Of a DNA stretch of 64,000 nucleotides, positions 16,641 to 26,965 are shown piece by piece (within the stretch, counting starts at the first letter, position 1; every line of letters begins with the position of its first letter). Position numbers and translations under genes: made by a program. This DNA comes from Paenibacillus sp. FJAT-29882 (GTDB lineage Bacteria; Bacillota; Bacilli; Bacillales; DSM-1321): the NCBI RefSeq assembly GCF_001510645.1, contig NZ_LMVB01000001.1:2800981-2864980 (forward strand), written 5' to 3'. The notes beneath the pieces were generated by a model that was given only the letters and a program-made list of their open reading frames with translations, made no database searches and was not told where the DNA came from.

Positions 16641-18731
16641 TCATTCCCTTATTAAATTAGTATGAAGATAATCTAGAAAAACGGCCTCTAATTTTGCACG
16701 AATCATGCCCTCATTCGATGAGGAAAAAGTCATAATCGATTCATTATTCTCAATTAAACTTGTACTTATCAAACTTACGATTTCCTGCTTATTTACACTC
16801 AATTCCTCAGGCGCCAACATTAACAGCAAATTCTTCATATACATGTCTCTACCATCCATACCTTTTATCAGACAAGGCTCTTCTAAATGGGAGATTTGGA
16901 AAATAAGCTCTTGAACGTTCTCACTTCTGCAGTGAAAAAGACCCATTCCTGTGTTTGGAATGCCAAGCCCGCCTTTTCTTTCCCTATCCATTAACAGTTC
17001 AAACACTTCATTTGCATGAGTTAAAAGCTTTTCTTCTTGCGCCATCCAAACCATTTCTTTAATAACTTGTTCGTGGCCTTTTAAATGAGGTTTCCGATAC
17101 ACCCGAAAATGATCTAGAACAGCCTGGATGCTTTCTTGTACATCCTTCAGCTCTTGTAAGATTTCCCTAATCCCATCCTTTGCTACGCGAGAAGAGGAGG
17201 ATTCCGTTTTTGCTGTTTTTTTATAATGCTTATTTTTTGTTAAGTTCTCGATGTTATTCCGTAAAAATCTCCTAATCGTCAAAATGTTTTCCTCAGTTAA
17301 AAGTGGCGAAACCAAGATATTTTCAACGTGAATAAAAGGAAGGCGGACGGTAGAAATAATAACATCAAAGTTTTTTAAATTTCCATGCTTCTGAAGATCT
17401 TTAATCGAACTGATTTCTACAGAATCAATCTCTGAAATTTCTTTTTTTATTCGACTTGCTAGCATCTTTGAGGTACCTATACCGGTTGGGCACACAATTA
17501 GTGCTTTTATTGATATTCCTTCTTCCCTCATAACGAGTGCTGAGCCAAAATGAAGGGTAATAAAGGCTATTTCGTCATCGGGAAAATATTCAACTTCTTC
17601 AAATTCCTTTTCTACACTGTTCTGTACAGCCATAAATAGAACCGGATACTTTTGTTTGATTTCCTCTTTAAGTGGGTTAAATAATCCCATTTGTTGTTTA
17701 AGGCGGAACAACGCAGGTTCCATGTGAGCAAGAAGCCCCTGATACAAGGAAAAGTCCATTGTTAAATCAACATGTAGCTTTGAGGACACATTTCGGATGA
17801 AGCTTTTTACCTTTCGGCTTAATACAACGCTATCATAGGGAACGGTATCAGCTGCTTGTAGCTTAGATCCTTTAAGAATAACCGCCAAATAAATCAGATC
17901 GGCTTTAGTAAACACGACCGAGTAAGTTTCTTCAATCTCCTTACATATTTTCACGATTAGATTATATTCCTCAGTTAATTCAAGCGAATAATCTACAATT
18001 TCCTCTAAGAGAAAATCGGATTCTGTCCTTTGCATGGAAATACACATATGTACAATCAATCCAATATAATCGCCATCCGCAAGACGTGGCTGTAAACGAT
18101 TTAAAGTCATAATAACTAATCGATCAATAGCAAGAAAATACTCTGGAAGAAAATAATACAAGACCATTTCTTTTGAGTATTTTCCATTTTCTAATAAAAA
18201 TAAGCTCTCAATCAGTTCTTCATTAAAATACAGTAAGAAATAGTTTGCCAAGGCTTTTCGTTTATTTGCTTCCGTCCCGAGAAGCTCAACCCCGACTCCT
18301 CTTTTTCTAGTGATTTGCACATTTGAATGAGTTAACCAGTCCGTCAATTCATCTAAGTAGGTGGTTAGTGTCGTACTACTGACACCTAAACTAGTGGCTA
18401 ACGACTGGATTTTGTATGATTCTTCTTGCAATAGTGTTAAAAGTAGCTGCAGTTTTTTTTCCTCTGGTGTTTCATCGATTGGGTGAATTCCCAATAAGTA
18501 CTGAACCAATCGAAATATTTTTTCATTCTTCCCCTCAATCTTGAGCCCCTTATCCGCATTGCGGGCTAAATCAAGCTCAAATGGCAGGAGAATCTTTTCG
18601 ATTGTTTTTAAATCACGATGAATGGTTCTGACACTTACATTTAGATAATTCGCAATAGAAAAAGCTGTATGTTTCCCAGATGTTTTAATAATTAATTCAA
18701 TAATTGCTTTTTCCCTTGAGGTAATATACAT
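16641..18731 (-). CDS. mtlR: Mannitol operon transcriptional activator
   Basis: A 696-residue PTS-controlled activator: N-terminal HTH_11 and Mga-type HTH domains (about 1-170), two PRD domains (about 180-400) with regulatory histidines, an EIIB-Gat-like domain with GIGTSKM loop near 415-425, and a C-terminal EIIA-Mtl-like domain (about 545-696) with GIPNTGMGLFHCRSENV. EIIA domain carries GLFHC. Phosphorylation by HPr and the mannitol EII components sets its activity. It lies between mtlA and mtlD and presumably drives the mtlA promoter. Confidence 0.94.
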   Translation of the reverse strand: MYITSREKAIIELIIKTSGKHTAFSIANYLNVSVRTIHRDLKTIEKILLPFELDLARNADKGLKIEGKNEKIFRLVQYLLGIHPIDETPEEKKLQLLLTLLQEESYKIQSLATSLGVSSTTLTTYLDELTDWLTHSNVQITRKRGVGVELLGTEANKRKALANYFLLYFNEELIESLFLLENGKYSKEMVLYYFLPEYFLAIDRLVIMTLNRLQPRLADGDYIGLIVHMCISMQRTESDFLLEEIVDYSLELTEEYNLIVKICKEIEETYSVVFTKADLIYLAVILKGSKLQAADTVPYDSVVLSRKVKSFIRNVSSKLHVDLTMDFSLYQGLLAHMEPALFRLKQQMGLFNPLKEEIKQKYPVLFMAVQNSVEKEFEEVEYFPDDEIAFITLHFGSALVMREEGISIKALIVCPTGIGTSKMLASRIKKEISEIDSVEISSIKDLQKHGNLKNFDVIISTVRLPFIHVENILVSPLLTEENILTIRRFLRNNIENLTKNKHYKKTAKTESSSSRVAKDGIREILQELKDVQESIQAVLDHFRVYRKPHLKGHEQVIKEMVWMAQEEKLLTHANEVFELLMDRERKGGLGIPNTGMGLFHCRSENVQELIFQISHLEEPCLIKGMDGRDMYMKNLLLMLAPEELSVNKQEIVSLISTSLIENNESIMTFSSSNEGMIRAKLEAVFLDYLHTNLIRE

Positions 18732-18751
18732 GCTACCATCTCATTTCATTA

Positions 18752-18871
18752 GAAAAGCGCAAGGAGCAAGTTTCAGTGACCGGATAAAGACTTATCAAGC
18801 TGTATAAGGAATATCCTTCTTCCTATCAGTTTAATCGTCTTATGTTCCTAGAACCGATTGCGCCTTGCGCT
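18752..18871. repeat. Inverted-repeat element between mtlA and mtlR
   Basis: Ends in AGCGCAAGG and CCTTGCGCT, with a partly self-complementary interior (AAGGAATATCC). This resembles the GCGCAAGG...CCTTGCGC repeats common in Bacillus intergenic regions. It fills most of the 229-bp gap in the mtl operon and may partially uncouple mtlA from mtlR. Confidence 0.55.
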
Positions 18872-18960
18872 AGAAAACAGATTTGTTGTAAGAATTCACT
18901 CTTACAAAAGGGAGATTAGAAAAGCGCTTGGTTCACTTTTCTATTCGTAAATGCAAGTAT

Positions 18961-20868
18961 TTATTCTTTTCCTAAAATAGCTATTATTTCTTGCGCCGTT
19001 TTCGCTTCGACTAACTTTTCAATATTATCCATATCAGAACATGTCACGGCGATTCCAGATAATATCTCAAGATGTGTACCGTCTTTCCCAGCAATACCGA
19101 AGATTAAACGTACTTTTTGACCGTCAAAGTCCACTCCATTTGGAACTTGTAAAACGGTAAATCCAGAATTGAGAACATCCTTTTTCGCTTCTTCAGTACC
19201 GTGTGGAATCGCAACATCATTACCCATATAGGTTGAAGTCATTTCATCACGAGCAATCATGGCTTCAATATAGCTTTCGTTCACATATCCAGCATTCACT
19301 AATGCTCTTCCAGCAAAGCGAATCGCCTCTTCTTTATTAGCGAATTCTTGATTTAGAAACACATTTTCCGGACGAAGCAAGCCGTCATTGTCATTCTCAC
19401 TATCAGGGTTACCAGGAACAGCTTCTTGTGCATCTTCTACGATCTCATGAAGCTCTGCATTGGCTGGAAACTTTAACTGACTGATTAATCGATCATATTC
19501 TGGACTTGATAAGAAATTATCCACGGAAATATGATACGCATTCGGCACTTGTTTCTGTGCTCTCGGTGTCAGTTCTTCCTGTGTGATGACAATTTGGGCA
19601 TCAGAAGGAAGATTACTAATAGATGTATTCGTAACAGCGACATCCATTCCTGCTTCCTTCACTTTCTTGCGAAGAAGAGAAGCACCCATTGCGCTAGAAC
19701 CCATTCCGGCATCACATGCAAAGATGATTTTATTCACGTTATCCGGCATCGTACCTTGTGAAACAAATACATCTGCAACAGAACTTTTCTTCCCTTTCAT
19801 TTCTTGCATTTTTTTAGCTGCATCTTCAATGCTTTCATCTGTTTGCTTCCCTGTTTTCAGGACGAATGCAGAAATAACAAATGAAACAATTCCAGCTACT
19901 AACACACCTGCAAAGTTTGCTATAAACGCACTTGTGTGATGTGGAGTAACTGCAGCGATTGCCAGGATACTACCAGGTGATGCTGGGGCGAATAATCCTC
20001 CACCTAAAAGTACTAATGTAAATACGCCACTCATTCCACCCAAGATAACGGCAAAAAATAACATCGGACGCATTAATATATATGGGAAGTAAATTTCGTG
20101 GATTCCGCCAAAGAATTGAATAATGGCAGCTCCCGGTGCTGATTTCTTGGCTGTCCCTTGTCCAAAAATACTATAAGCAAGCAAGACGCCAAAACCAGGT
20201 CCTGGGTTTGCTTCAAGTAGTAACAAGACCGATTGTCCTGTCTGTTTAATCTGCTCTAAACCAATTGGTGAAAGGATGCCATGATTGATAGCATTATTTA
20301 AAAATAATATTTTTGCAGGTTCGATTAAGATACTTGTCAACGGCAGTAGTCCAGCTGCCACCAGCCAATCTACACCATTCACAAGCCAACCCGTAAACAA
20401 GTTTACAGCAGGACCAACCCCTAATAAGGATAGAATAGCGAGACCTCCGCCAATGATTCCTGCTGAGAAATTGTTAACAAGCATTTCAAAGCCAGCTTTC
20501 ACTTTCCCCTCAATAAACTGATCAAATTTCTTTATTGCATATCCGCCGACCGGTCCCATGATCATGGCACCAAGAAACATCGGAATGTCTGATCCTACGA
20601 TGACACCCATTGTCGCAATAGCACCAACAACACCACCGCGTTGATCATGTATAATCTTACCGCCTGTGTAACCTATTAATAGTGGCAGCATGTATTTAAC
20701 CATTGGATCGACCATTTGGCCTAAACTTTCACTTGGAAAGAAACCAGTAGGTATAAATAGTGCGGTAATTAACCCCCACGCTATGAAAGCTGAAATATTC
20801 GGCATGACCATCGAACTAAGGAAATTACCAAACTTTTGTACAGCTACTTTTATATTTAGTTGAGCCAT
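18961..20868 (-). CDS. mtlA: PTS mannitol transporter, fused EIICBA
   Basis: A 635-residue mannitol permease-kinase. IIC membrane domain occupies about residues 1-345 (NAINHG, GGIHEIYFPY signature), IIB about 375-470 with phosphocysteine C385 in FACDAGMGSSAM, and IIA about 490-635 with phosphohistidine in NDVAIPHGT. Many Bacillales encode EIIA separately as mtlF; here it is fused. Start at 20868 (MAQLNIK) follows AAGGGAAGAG; the frame is open upstream but without a better site. First gene of the operon, driven from the region to its right. Confidence 0.95.
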   Translation of the reverse strand: MAQLNIKVAVQKFGNFLSSMVMPNISAFIAWGLITALFIPTGFFPSESLGQMVDPMVKYMLPLLIGYTGGKIIHDQRGGVVGAIATMGVIVGSDIPMFLGAMIMGPVGGYAIKKFDQFIEGKVKAGFEMLVNNFSAGIIGGGLAILSLLGVGPAVNLFTGWLVNGVDWLVAAGLLPLTSILIEPAKILFLNNAINHGILSPIGLEQIKQTGQSVLLLLEANPGPGFGVLLAYSIFGQGTAKKSAPGAAIIQFFGGIHEIYFPYILMRPMLFFAVILGGMSGVFTLVLLGGGLFAPASPGSILAIAAVTPHHTSAFIANFAGVLVAGIVSFVISAFVLKTGKQTDESIEDAAKKMQEMKGKKSSVADVFVSQGTMPDNVNKIIFACDAGMGSSAMGASLLRKKVKEAGMDVAVTNTSISNLPSDAQIVITQEELTPRAQKQVPNAYHISVDNFLSSPEYDRLISQLKFPANAELHEIVEDAQEAVPGNPDSENDNDGLLRPENVFLNQEFANKEEAIRFAGRALVNAGYVNESYIEAMIARDEMTSTYMGNDVAIPHGTEEAKKDVLNSGFTVLQVPNGVDFDGQKVRLIFGIAGKDGTHLEILSGIAVTCSDMDNIEKLVEAKTAQEIIAILGKE

Positions 20869-21076
20869 TTTCTCTCTTCCCTTCATTATATTCATCATTA
20901 ATGGTAAAGGACGAGTCTCAAGCATTCAATAACGAAGAAAGCTAACTTTGTCGCGACAAAGGAGACAAAGGTATTGTTTCTCAATTATATTCGACTTATT
21001 CTCTTGTTAAAAGATTGCACGCTTATTTTATTGTGGATAATATAATAACAGTATTATTTCATTACAATCGATTTGT
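20869..21076 (-). promoter_or_regulatory. mtlA upstream region with palindrome
   Basis: On the minus strand a TATAAT box lies at 20984-20989 without a good -35, as expected for an activator-dependent promoter. Between it and the gene is a perfect 16-bp palindrome CTTTGTCGCGACAAAG (20946-20961), either an operator or an RNA hairpin. No cre site was recognised. Confidence 0.45.
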
Positions 21077-21403
21077 TTATTGCCTTGGTGCCCATAACAC
21101 AACAGATACACCAATTAAACAAATGGCACCACCTACCCAGTCGTACAAGTCTGGCGTTTTTTTTATCTACTCCCCATCCCCATAATACCGAAAGTATAAT
21201 AAAGACACCTCCATACGCAGCATAAACACGACCGAAAGATGAAATGTTTGAAACGTAGCAACAACTCCATATAAAGCTAAGGCGAGTCCTCCTAACATCC
21301 CCAAATAAAAGGGCTTTCCCTCACGAGGCCATAACTAAATAAGATAACCTCCACCAATTTCTGCTAATCCCGCAAATAAAAATACAGCAATCGTATAGAT
21401 CAT
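21077..21403 (-). pseudogene. Broken UPF0060 (YnfA-like) small membrane protein
   Basis: Translation from ATG at 21403 gives MIYTIAVFLFAGLAEIGGGY, then LI followed by TAG where YnfA has Trp, then [20 protein letters not shown], matching UPF0060. A frameshift after VATFQTF and another in an A8 run (before the [17 protein letters not shown] part) break it again. The C-terminus ends VVLWAPR plus Q and TAA. One nonsense mutation plus two frameshifts make it clearly dead. It lies beside a metal-resistance block. Confidence 0.85.
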
Positions 21404-21586
21404 CTTTACTCACATATGTTTGGTAAAATTAATTATACTTGATCCAATTCAAAATTCACTGAATTCTTCAAAGCCTATGTAAATATCGCCATATAAACGA
21501 TTTAAACATCCTGCCATTCAGACTATTTCATGTAAATAGGCAACATTAACTCTATTTTATAACGAGAATTCAATTAATTTAGAAGA

Positions 21587-21618
21587 AAAAAGCCATCCTC
21601 CTTTAACAAGAAGATGAC
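21587..21618 (-). terminator. Terminator of copC-copD
   Basis: Minus strand AAGTCATCTTC pairs with GAGGATGGCTT, followed by TTTTTTCT. It lies 46 bp after the copD stop. Confidence 0.65.
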
Positions 21619-21663
21619 TTTGATCCACATTTAGATTTGATAACAACATATTTGTATATGGAT

Positions 21664-22743
21664 TTATATGGACATGGATAACATCAATCCCATATACACA
21701 GCAGCCATAAAACTCACTCCGAATATTAATCCTAAATAAGGTTTTCTATTTTTAAAACTTACAATAATCATCGCCAAAAATACGAAGGAGATGATTATTA
21801 ACAATATCGTTTGAAAAAATGGAGTGAACTGTACATGTAACGGAACAATAATATCTATACCTAATAACCATTCTACCCAAGGAGAGGCCCCTTCAGAAAT
21901 TACTGTAAGATCAATTGTATGAGGGGGCGATAATGTCCCCATTACAGCGGTAAAATAGAATACAAACATTAGTAAAATACTTTCAACAATCAGCCAAGGA
22001 CGTGGGTTGAACGTCGAATGATTCATTGCTTTTTTCACAAGAAATCCGTTAACAAAAGCAAAAACAATGACAGGTATGATACTAATATGTTTAAGGAGCA
22101 ACATCTGTCCATAAGGTAAGACCCAAGACTTCACATAATCTTTCGGTTCCACAATCGGTACCATCATCATAAATCCACTTATAAAAATTACGACTAAACA
22201 GACGATAGCAAATGGTGTAAACCAGCGCAAAAATTTTAACCAATTGGAATGATTCTTTGAGAACCATGATATATGAATGAGTATACCTGCCCATATAGAA
22301 ACGATTAGAAAATGTGTCGTATTAGAGAATAATCCTTTCCAAAAAGACAATGATGCACTATGACTAGCATATCCTACTCCTAGAATCATTAAGAATAGCA
22401 GCAATGCCTGTAAATATTTAGATCCTTTTACATAGATGGTCATCCATAAAAACGTTGCCATAAAGCCTATGAAAATCCAGGACTTCCCAATCTGAAATTC
22501 AGTAAGTACAGACATCGTCGCCCGCTGTAACCCAACACTGTCCTTAAAATAGGAGATGACTTGCACAATGGGCACTACAGTAAAAATAATGATCCCAAGA
22601 GTTGAAAGTAATAATACAGATTTCGGAACATTTATCTTTGGCTTACTTTCTTCTGGTACAAATTGCAGCGCGATATACCCCGCTAGAATTGAAAACATCA
22701 GATAATTTCCTAATTCAGCAATTTGAATTAGTATATTCATCAT
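21664..22743 (-). CDS. CopD-domain copper resistance membrane protein
   Basis: A 359-residue protein with about nine transmembrane helices; CopD domain covers roughly residues 150-270 (HFLIVSIWAGILIHISWF, then LLLKHISIIPVIVFAFVNGF), with the His and Trp residues proposed to handle copper. In B. subtilis YcnJ, CopC and CopD are fused; here they are separate genes whose ends overlap (ATGATG at the junction), so they are translated together. Start is the first of two consecutive ATGs. A role in copper import or homeostasis is by family. Confidence 0.85.
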   Translation of the reverse strand: MMNILIQIAELGNYLMFSILAGYIALQFVPEESKPKINVPKSVLLLSTLGIIIFTVVPIVQVISYFKDSVGLQRATMSVLTEFQIGKSWIFIGFMATFLWMTIYVKGSKYLQALLLFLMILGVGYASHSASLSFWKGLFSNTTHFLIVSIWAGILIHISWFSKNHSNWLKFLRWFTPFAIVCLVVIFISGFMMMVPIVEPKDYVKSWVLPYGQMLLLKHISIIPVIVFAFVNGFLVKKAMNHSTFNPRPWLIVESILLMFVFYFTAVMGTLSPPHTIDLTVISEGASPWVEWLLGIDIIVPLHVQFTPFFQTILLIIISFVFLAMIIVSFKNRKPYLGLIFGVSFMAAVYMGLMLSMSI

Positions 22744-23282
22744 TTACGCTTCTTCTTGAACAATACAACTAGACCTATAACCAAAATGGCTAAAAGAAGT
22801 ACTGTAATAATTGTTGTTACTGTATTGGTTGATGTTTGATTTTCTGTTTGAGTCTCTACTTTATCCTGCTGTTCATTCTCTTGTTTGTTCTCTTCTACTT
22901 TTGGTTGTGTTGTTTCTTTTTCTTTGTTTATTTGTTCTATTTCTACAGTGAATGAAACCTTTCCAGTTATTGGATGCCCATCTTCACCCACAATATTCCA
23001 ATCAATGATATAAGAACCATTTTCAAGAGGGGCAGATAGTGTTCCAACCAGTTGCCTGTCTTGTACTAGGATTTGAGAAAGTGGTATTTCTACTCCATCT
23101 TTCAAAAGCTTCATAGTGCTTAATTTTTCAATATTCCCCGTGTAGTCGAGAATGATTTCCTTAAGTTCCTCGGTCACAACTTGGCCTTCTGTAGGATTAG
23201 ATGAAGATAGATGAGTATGTGCACTTGCCATGGTAGGGATTGATATGAACATACATATCAACATAAAGAGTAACTTTTTCAT
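22740..23282 (-). CDS. CopC-domain copper-binding protein, membrane anchored
   Basis: A 180-residue exported protein: signal peptide ending PTMASA, mature N-terminus HTHLSSSNPTEG placing His at position 1 as in CopC copper-binding proteins, CopC beta-barrel to about residue 120 with a second His in GEDGHPITG, a long polar Glu/Gln/Thr-rich linker (about 125-153), and a C-terminal TM segment (VTTIITVLLLAILVIGLVV) with KKKRK stop-transfer. It probably holds Cu(II) outside the membrane beside CopD. Confidence 0.88.
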   Translation of the reverse strand: MKKLLFMLICMFISIPTMASAHTHLSSSNPTEGQVVTEELKEIILDYTGNIEKLSTMKLLKDGVEIPLSQILVQDRQLVGTLSAPLENGSYIIDWNIVGEDGHPITGKVSFTVEIEQINKEKETTQPKVEENKQENEQQDKVETQTENQTSTNTVTTIITVLLLAILVIGLVVLFKKKRK

Positions 23283-23386
23283 TATCGATCCTTTCTTTTG
23301 ACTAATATTTTTCTATATAACCTTTTTATCGTAACATCTTTAGCCTCGATAATTTCGCACGTATTTTCGACAATTTTGTAAACATC

Positions 23387-23533
23387 ATAAAGTGAAACTT
23401 CAATGTTAGTCCCTTTCTAGTGTCGCTAATACCTCCGCGCAGCGTAGGTAAAGGGACACTGCGAACCCAATTGGTTCCTCTAAGCCTTGAGATGGGATTT
23501 TACTGCCCGTTAATGCGGGATAAAAGTCTATTC
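23387..23533 (+). repeat. Repeat family 3, copy near cadA 3' end
   Basis: AAAGTGAAACTTCAATGTTA then AGTGTCGCTAA...AGGGACACT and CCGTTAATGCGGGATAAA. It lacks the first hairpin arm present in the full copy at 49306. A separate hairpin CGGGCATA/TATGCCCG at 23563-23584 follows and is the best terminator candidate for the converging genes. Confidence 0.6.
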
Positions 23534-23590
23534 CGATATCCGTTCCAATTACTTGTATCATCGGGCATAAGATTCTATGCCCGGCACTTT

Positions 23591-25726
23591 TTATTTATCT
23601 TTTAATCTAAGAAGTCGTAAGCTGTTAAGTGTGACAAGTAAAGTGGCACCCATATCGGCAAAAATTGCAATCCAAAGCGTTAACCAACCAGGTACTACCA
23701 ATAATAAAGCCACAAGTTTAATTCCTAATGAAAATGTGATGTTTTGCTTGATGATTGATAAAGCTTTTCTGCTTAGTTGTAACGTATATGGTAATTTCTC
23801 TAAATCATCTGCCATAAGAGCGATATCAGCTGTCTCTAGGGCCGTGTCAGTTCCTGCACCGCCCATTGCAATACCAACCGTCGATGCGGCAAGTGCTGGA
23901 GCATCATTCACACCATCTCCAACCATGGCCACCTTTTCATATTTTCTTCTGAGATCCTTAATAAAAGCTAATTTATCTTGAGGGAGTAATTCAGCCTCGA
24001 TATCGGAAACACCGACTTGGCTCCCAATCGCATTTGCTGTGCCTGCATTATCTCCAGTCAACATGATCGTTCTCTGAATACCCAGTGAGTGAAGCTTTTC
24101 GATAACTGTCTTACTGTTTTCTCTCACTATATCCGCGACCGCTAGCAAGGCTAACACACCATTTGCAGTACCAATCAACATGACTGTTTTCCCCTGATTC
24201 TGCAATCCAGTGATCGTTTCCTTTGTGGTTGTCGGGATTCCATTCTGAATTATTTCATTAAATAATTGGGGACTTCCTACATAATAAGTCTCATCTTTTA
24301 CCTGCCCTTTAATGCCCTTACCTGTAATGGCGGTGAAGTCTTTGATGTTTACTTCTTTATAAGGTATATTCTCTGCCTCTGCCTTTTTCATGATAGCTGA
24401 TGCTAATGGATGTTGAGATCCGTTCTCTAAAGCTGTGGTAATCGCTAGAAGTTCACCCGAATTCATATCCGTTAATGGAAGATAATCCGTTACAACAGGA
24501 ACACCCTTCGTCAAGGTTCCCGTTTTATCGAATGCGATGGCTTTAATTGCGCCCATCTCCTCCAAATGGATGCCTCCCTTAATTAAGACACCTTTTCTAG
24601 CAGCGTTTCCGATTGCTGTTACAATCGCAACAGGTGTAGAAATAACTAATGCACATGGACACCCCACCACTAATGCAGCCAAGCCTTGATAAATCCATTT
24701 GTTCCAATCACCATCAAAAAACAGTGGAGGAATGGTTGCTACCCCTAAAGCAACCAAGATGATTAATGGTGTATAATATTTAGCGAACCGATCTACAAAT
24801 ACTTGGGAAGGGGCACGTTCTGCTTGTGCTTCTTCCACTAAGTGAATAATCTTTGCAATCGTCGTATCATCCACATGTTTCGTAACCCGTACCTCAAGAA
24901 GTCCTTCTTCATTTAAGGTTCCAGCGTACACTTCATCATCTATTCCCTTAGCAACAGGTACCGATTCTCCAGTGATAGCCGCTTGATTGATCGTGGATGC
25001 ACCTTTACTAACTATTCCATCCATTGCAATTTTTTGCCCAGGTTTTACAATCATGATATCGCCGATTTTGATCTCTTCAATTTCTATCATGAACTCTTTG
25101 GTCCCTCTACGAATGAACGCTTCTTTTGGTGCGATATCCATAAGAGAGCGAATCGATTGGCGGGCTTTATCCATTGAATAGGATTCTAATGCTTCACTTA
25201 TTGCGAAGAGAATCACAACAGTAGCACCTTCACCCCATTCTCCAATAATAGCAGCACCTATTACAGCAATCGTCATTAAAGTCCTCATATCAAACTGAAA
25301 ACGAATCAAGTTTTTAACTCCTGTGAGAAAGAGGTGATAACCACCAATAATCATAGATGCTGCATAAGCCAATACCGTAGCTACACTTTCTTCCCCATTT
25401 AATTGCCCATAAAAATAACCAAGTAATAGGAAAATAAGTGCGCCTATAACCGAAGAATTCTTTTTCCAGAAAGGTTCCTTCACTTCTACAAGACCTTGTT
25501 TTTCGGGAGTGACTTTTAAATTTTCAAAAGCTCCCGCTTTTTCCAATTCTTCAATGGAAGCATCACCAAAAACTGTAATTTTAGAAGCTCCAAAGTTTAA
25601 TTGTACATCTGATACTCCATCTAGACTTTTTACATTCTTTTCGAACTTAGCTGCACAGTTTGCACAAGAAAATCCTTGAACTCGATAGACTGCTTTTTCT
25701 TCTGAAGTCTCTAGCTTATTATTCAT
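23591..25726 (-). CDS. cadA: Cd(II)/Zn(II)/Co(II)-translocating P1B-type ATPase
   Basis: A 711-residue efflux pump. N-terminal HMA metal-binding domain with [11 protein letters not shown] (GMxCxxC-like), then membrane helices, the ion-site motif [11 protein letters not shown], phosphorylation motif DKTGTLT, and the TGDN and [10 protein letters not shown] hinge motifs. The CPC plus C-terminal K residues near [10 protein letters not shown] fit the Cd/Zn/Pb subgroup rather than copper. Start at 25726 ([10 protein letters not shown]) is set by GGAGGTGGC and overlaps the last codons of cadC by 8 bp. Confidence 0.95.
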   Translation of the reverse strand: MNNKLETSEEKAVYRVQGFSCANCAAKFEKNVKSLDGVSDVQLNFGASKITVFGDASIEELEKAGAFENLKVTPEKQGLVEVKEPFWKKNSSVIGALIFLLLGYFYGQLNGEESVATVLAYAASMIIGGYHLFLTGVKNLIRFQFDMRTLMTIAVIGAAIIGEWGEGATVVILFAISEALESYSMDKARQSIRSLMDIAPKEAFIRRGTKEFMIEIEEIKIGDIMIVKPGQKIAMDGIVSKGASTINQAAITGESVPVAKGIDDEVYAGTLNEEGLLEVRVTKHVDDTTIAKIIHLVEEAQAERAPSQVFVDRFAKYYTPLIILVALGVATIPPLFFDGDWNKWIYQGLAALVVGCPCALVISTPVAIVTAIGNAARKGVLIKGGIHLEEMGAIKAIAFDKTGTLTKGVPVVTDYLPLTDMNSGELLAITTALENGSQHPLASAIMKKAEAENIPYKEVNIKDFTAITGKGIKGQVKDETYYVGSPQLFNEIIQNGIPTTTKETITGLQNQGKTVMLIGTANGVLALLAVADIVRENSKTVIEKLHSLGIQRTIMLTGDNAGTANAIGSQVGVSDIEAELLPQDKLAFIKDLRRKYEKVAMVGDGVNDAPALAASTVGIAMGGAGTDTALETADIALMADDLEKLPYTLQLSRKALSIIKQNITFSLGIKLVALLLVVPGWLTLWIAIFADMGATLLVTLNSLRLLRLKDK

Positions 25727-26087
25727 GCACTGCCACCTCCTTTTGGTGAGTAAATGCAATTTGGACTAACTGTTTAACATGATCATCATCCAAGGAATAA
25801 AACACTAACTTTCCTTCTTTCCGATATTTAGCTAAACCTAAGTTTCGCAATAACCTTAGGTGGTGAGAGGCAGTCGCAGTTGTACACCCAACAATACTCG
25901 CTACATCACATACACATAATTCATCTTCTTCACTCAACGATAAAGCGATTTTAATTCTTGTATCATCAGCCAATGCTTTGAATATTTGCGAGACAGCCAT
26001 TGTATTTTGTTTGGATACAGATTCTTTCACTCTTTTTACTTTTGACTCATCAATACAAGTTACTTCACATACATCAGTTTGTTTCAT
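25719..26087 (-). CDS. cadC: Cadmium-responsive ArsR/SmtB repressor
   Basis: A 122-residue winged-helix repressor. Metal site 1 residues match CadC: C7 and C11 in DVCEVTC and the ELCVCDVA cysteines; site 2 Asp/His lie in [14 protein letters not shown]-recognition helix is [12 protein letters not shown]. The start at 26087 ([11 protein letters not shown]) aligns with staphylococcal CadC and gives exactly its length; GGCGGTG precedes it. An ATG five codons earlier is less likely. It heads the cadC-cadA operon with a matching operator just upstream. Confidence 0.93.
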   Translation of the reverse strand: MKQTDVCEVTCIDESKVKRVKESVSKQNTMAVSQIFKALADDTRIKIALSLSEEDELCVCDVASIVGCTTATASHHLRLLRNLGLAKYRKEGKLVFYSLDDDHVKQLVQIAFTHQKEVAVHE

Positions 26088-26105
26088 TTTTTTCACCGCC
26101 ATTAT

Positions 26106-26121
26106 TCAAATGCTTATTTGA
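26106..26121. promoter_or_regulatory. CadC operator
   Basis: TCAAATGCTTATTTGA, a 6-4-6 palindrome, matches the staphylococcal cad operator half-sites TCAAAT and ATTTGA and lies 19 bp before the cadC start. A second inverted pair CAAACA/TGTTTG lies at 26154-26175. Confidence 0.75.
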
Positions 26122-26206
26122 TTATTTAGTATATGAGGTATTTTTTCATTAGTCAAACAATTATTTGAATGTTTGCTAAATTTCACGTATTCACATTTCG
26201 ATCAAT

Positions 26207-26278
26207 AAAAGGGTCAGACCTTCTCTCTATCGTTTATGACGTGTAAACGGTTTAGAGTGTGAGATCTGACCCTTTCCT
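26207..26278 (-). repeat. Repeat family 4, short copy; terminator of the PCYCGC gene
   Basis: GGGTCAGACCT and AGATCTGACCC form the outer arms, with GTTTA/TAAAC inside. On the minus strand it is followed by TTTTATT and starts 7 bp after the stop of the PCYCGC gene. Confidence 0.65.
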
Positions 26279-26284
26279 AATTTA

Positions 26285-26791
26285 TTAAGCTTCTGGAGTT
26301 GGTGTAGGCTTAGCGTATCCATTCTCATATTTTTTATCAATTGCTTTTCGGATTTCTTTAATAGATTTTCCTTCGCTATAATCAATGACCGATTGTGCGG
26401 CTATTTCTAAACAGACACCACATTTTGTTCCATGATCATCCCAAGTTAATGCTCCATTCCTTTTGTTTTCAAAAATAAAGCAATCATAGTTACTTTTATG
26501 ACTCACCGCTTCACCGCATCCACAATAACAAGGAATTTTTTCAAGCAAATCTTTATGGTTAGCGGCTGCGGTATAAATTAATTTCATATCTTCTGATTTA
26601 CCGTTCATAAAGTTCGGCAATACATCAATGCTGCTTGTTTCTTCACGGACATCACTAATAGCATGTTCTGTGTGTTCTGCATGAACTTCTTCTTTTTCAC
26701 TTTTCTGTTCCTCAACCGTAGTATTTGAACATGCTGATACTACTCCTAATAAAACACAAATCACAATCATAAACGAATGTTTAACTTTCAT
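26285..26791 (-). CDS. PCYCGC-motif lipoprotein
   Basis: A 168-residue lipoprotein: signal sequence MKVKHSFMIVICVLLGVVSA with lipobox Cys21, a His/Glu-rich linker (EEVHAEHTEHAISD) that could bind metal, then the family core with KIPCYCGCGEAV and later WDDHGTKCGVCLEIA, six conserved cysteines in all. The PCYCGC family is of unknown function. Position between cadC and ars genes suggests metal binding at the cell surface, which is inference. Start at 26791 is preceded by GAAAGGG; an ATG 18 codons upstream is less plausible because the signal peptide would be buried. Confidence 0.85.
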   Translation of the reverse strand: MKVKHSFMIVICVLLGVVSACSNTTVEEQKSEKEEVHAEHTEHAISDVREETSSIDVLPNFMNGKSEDMKLIYTAAANHKDLLEKIPCYCGCGEAVSHKSNYDCFIFENKRNGALTWDDHGTKCGVCLEIAAQSVIDYSEGKSIKEIRKAIDKKYENGYAKPTPTPEA

Positions 26792-26965
26792 TTTTTTATC
26801 CCTTTCCTCTTCAATGTTAATTAAAGTGTAAGCTCCTGTATTCAAGATAACAAGTCCTATTAAACAGCTAGCTTAAATTTATGAGATTAAATGATGACAG
26901 GATCAAAGGTTTCAACTTTCATTATCGTCATCTCTCTCACATAACCATTTACTTATACATGAATT

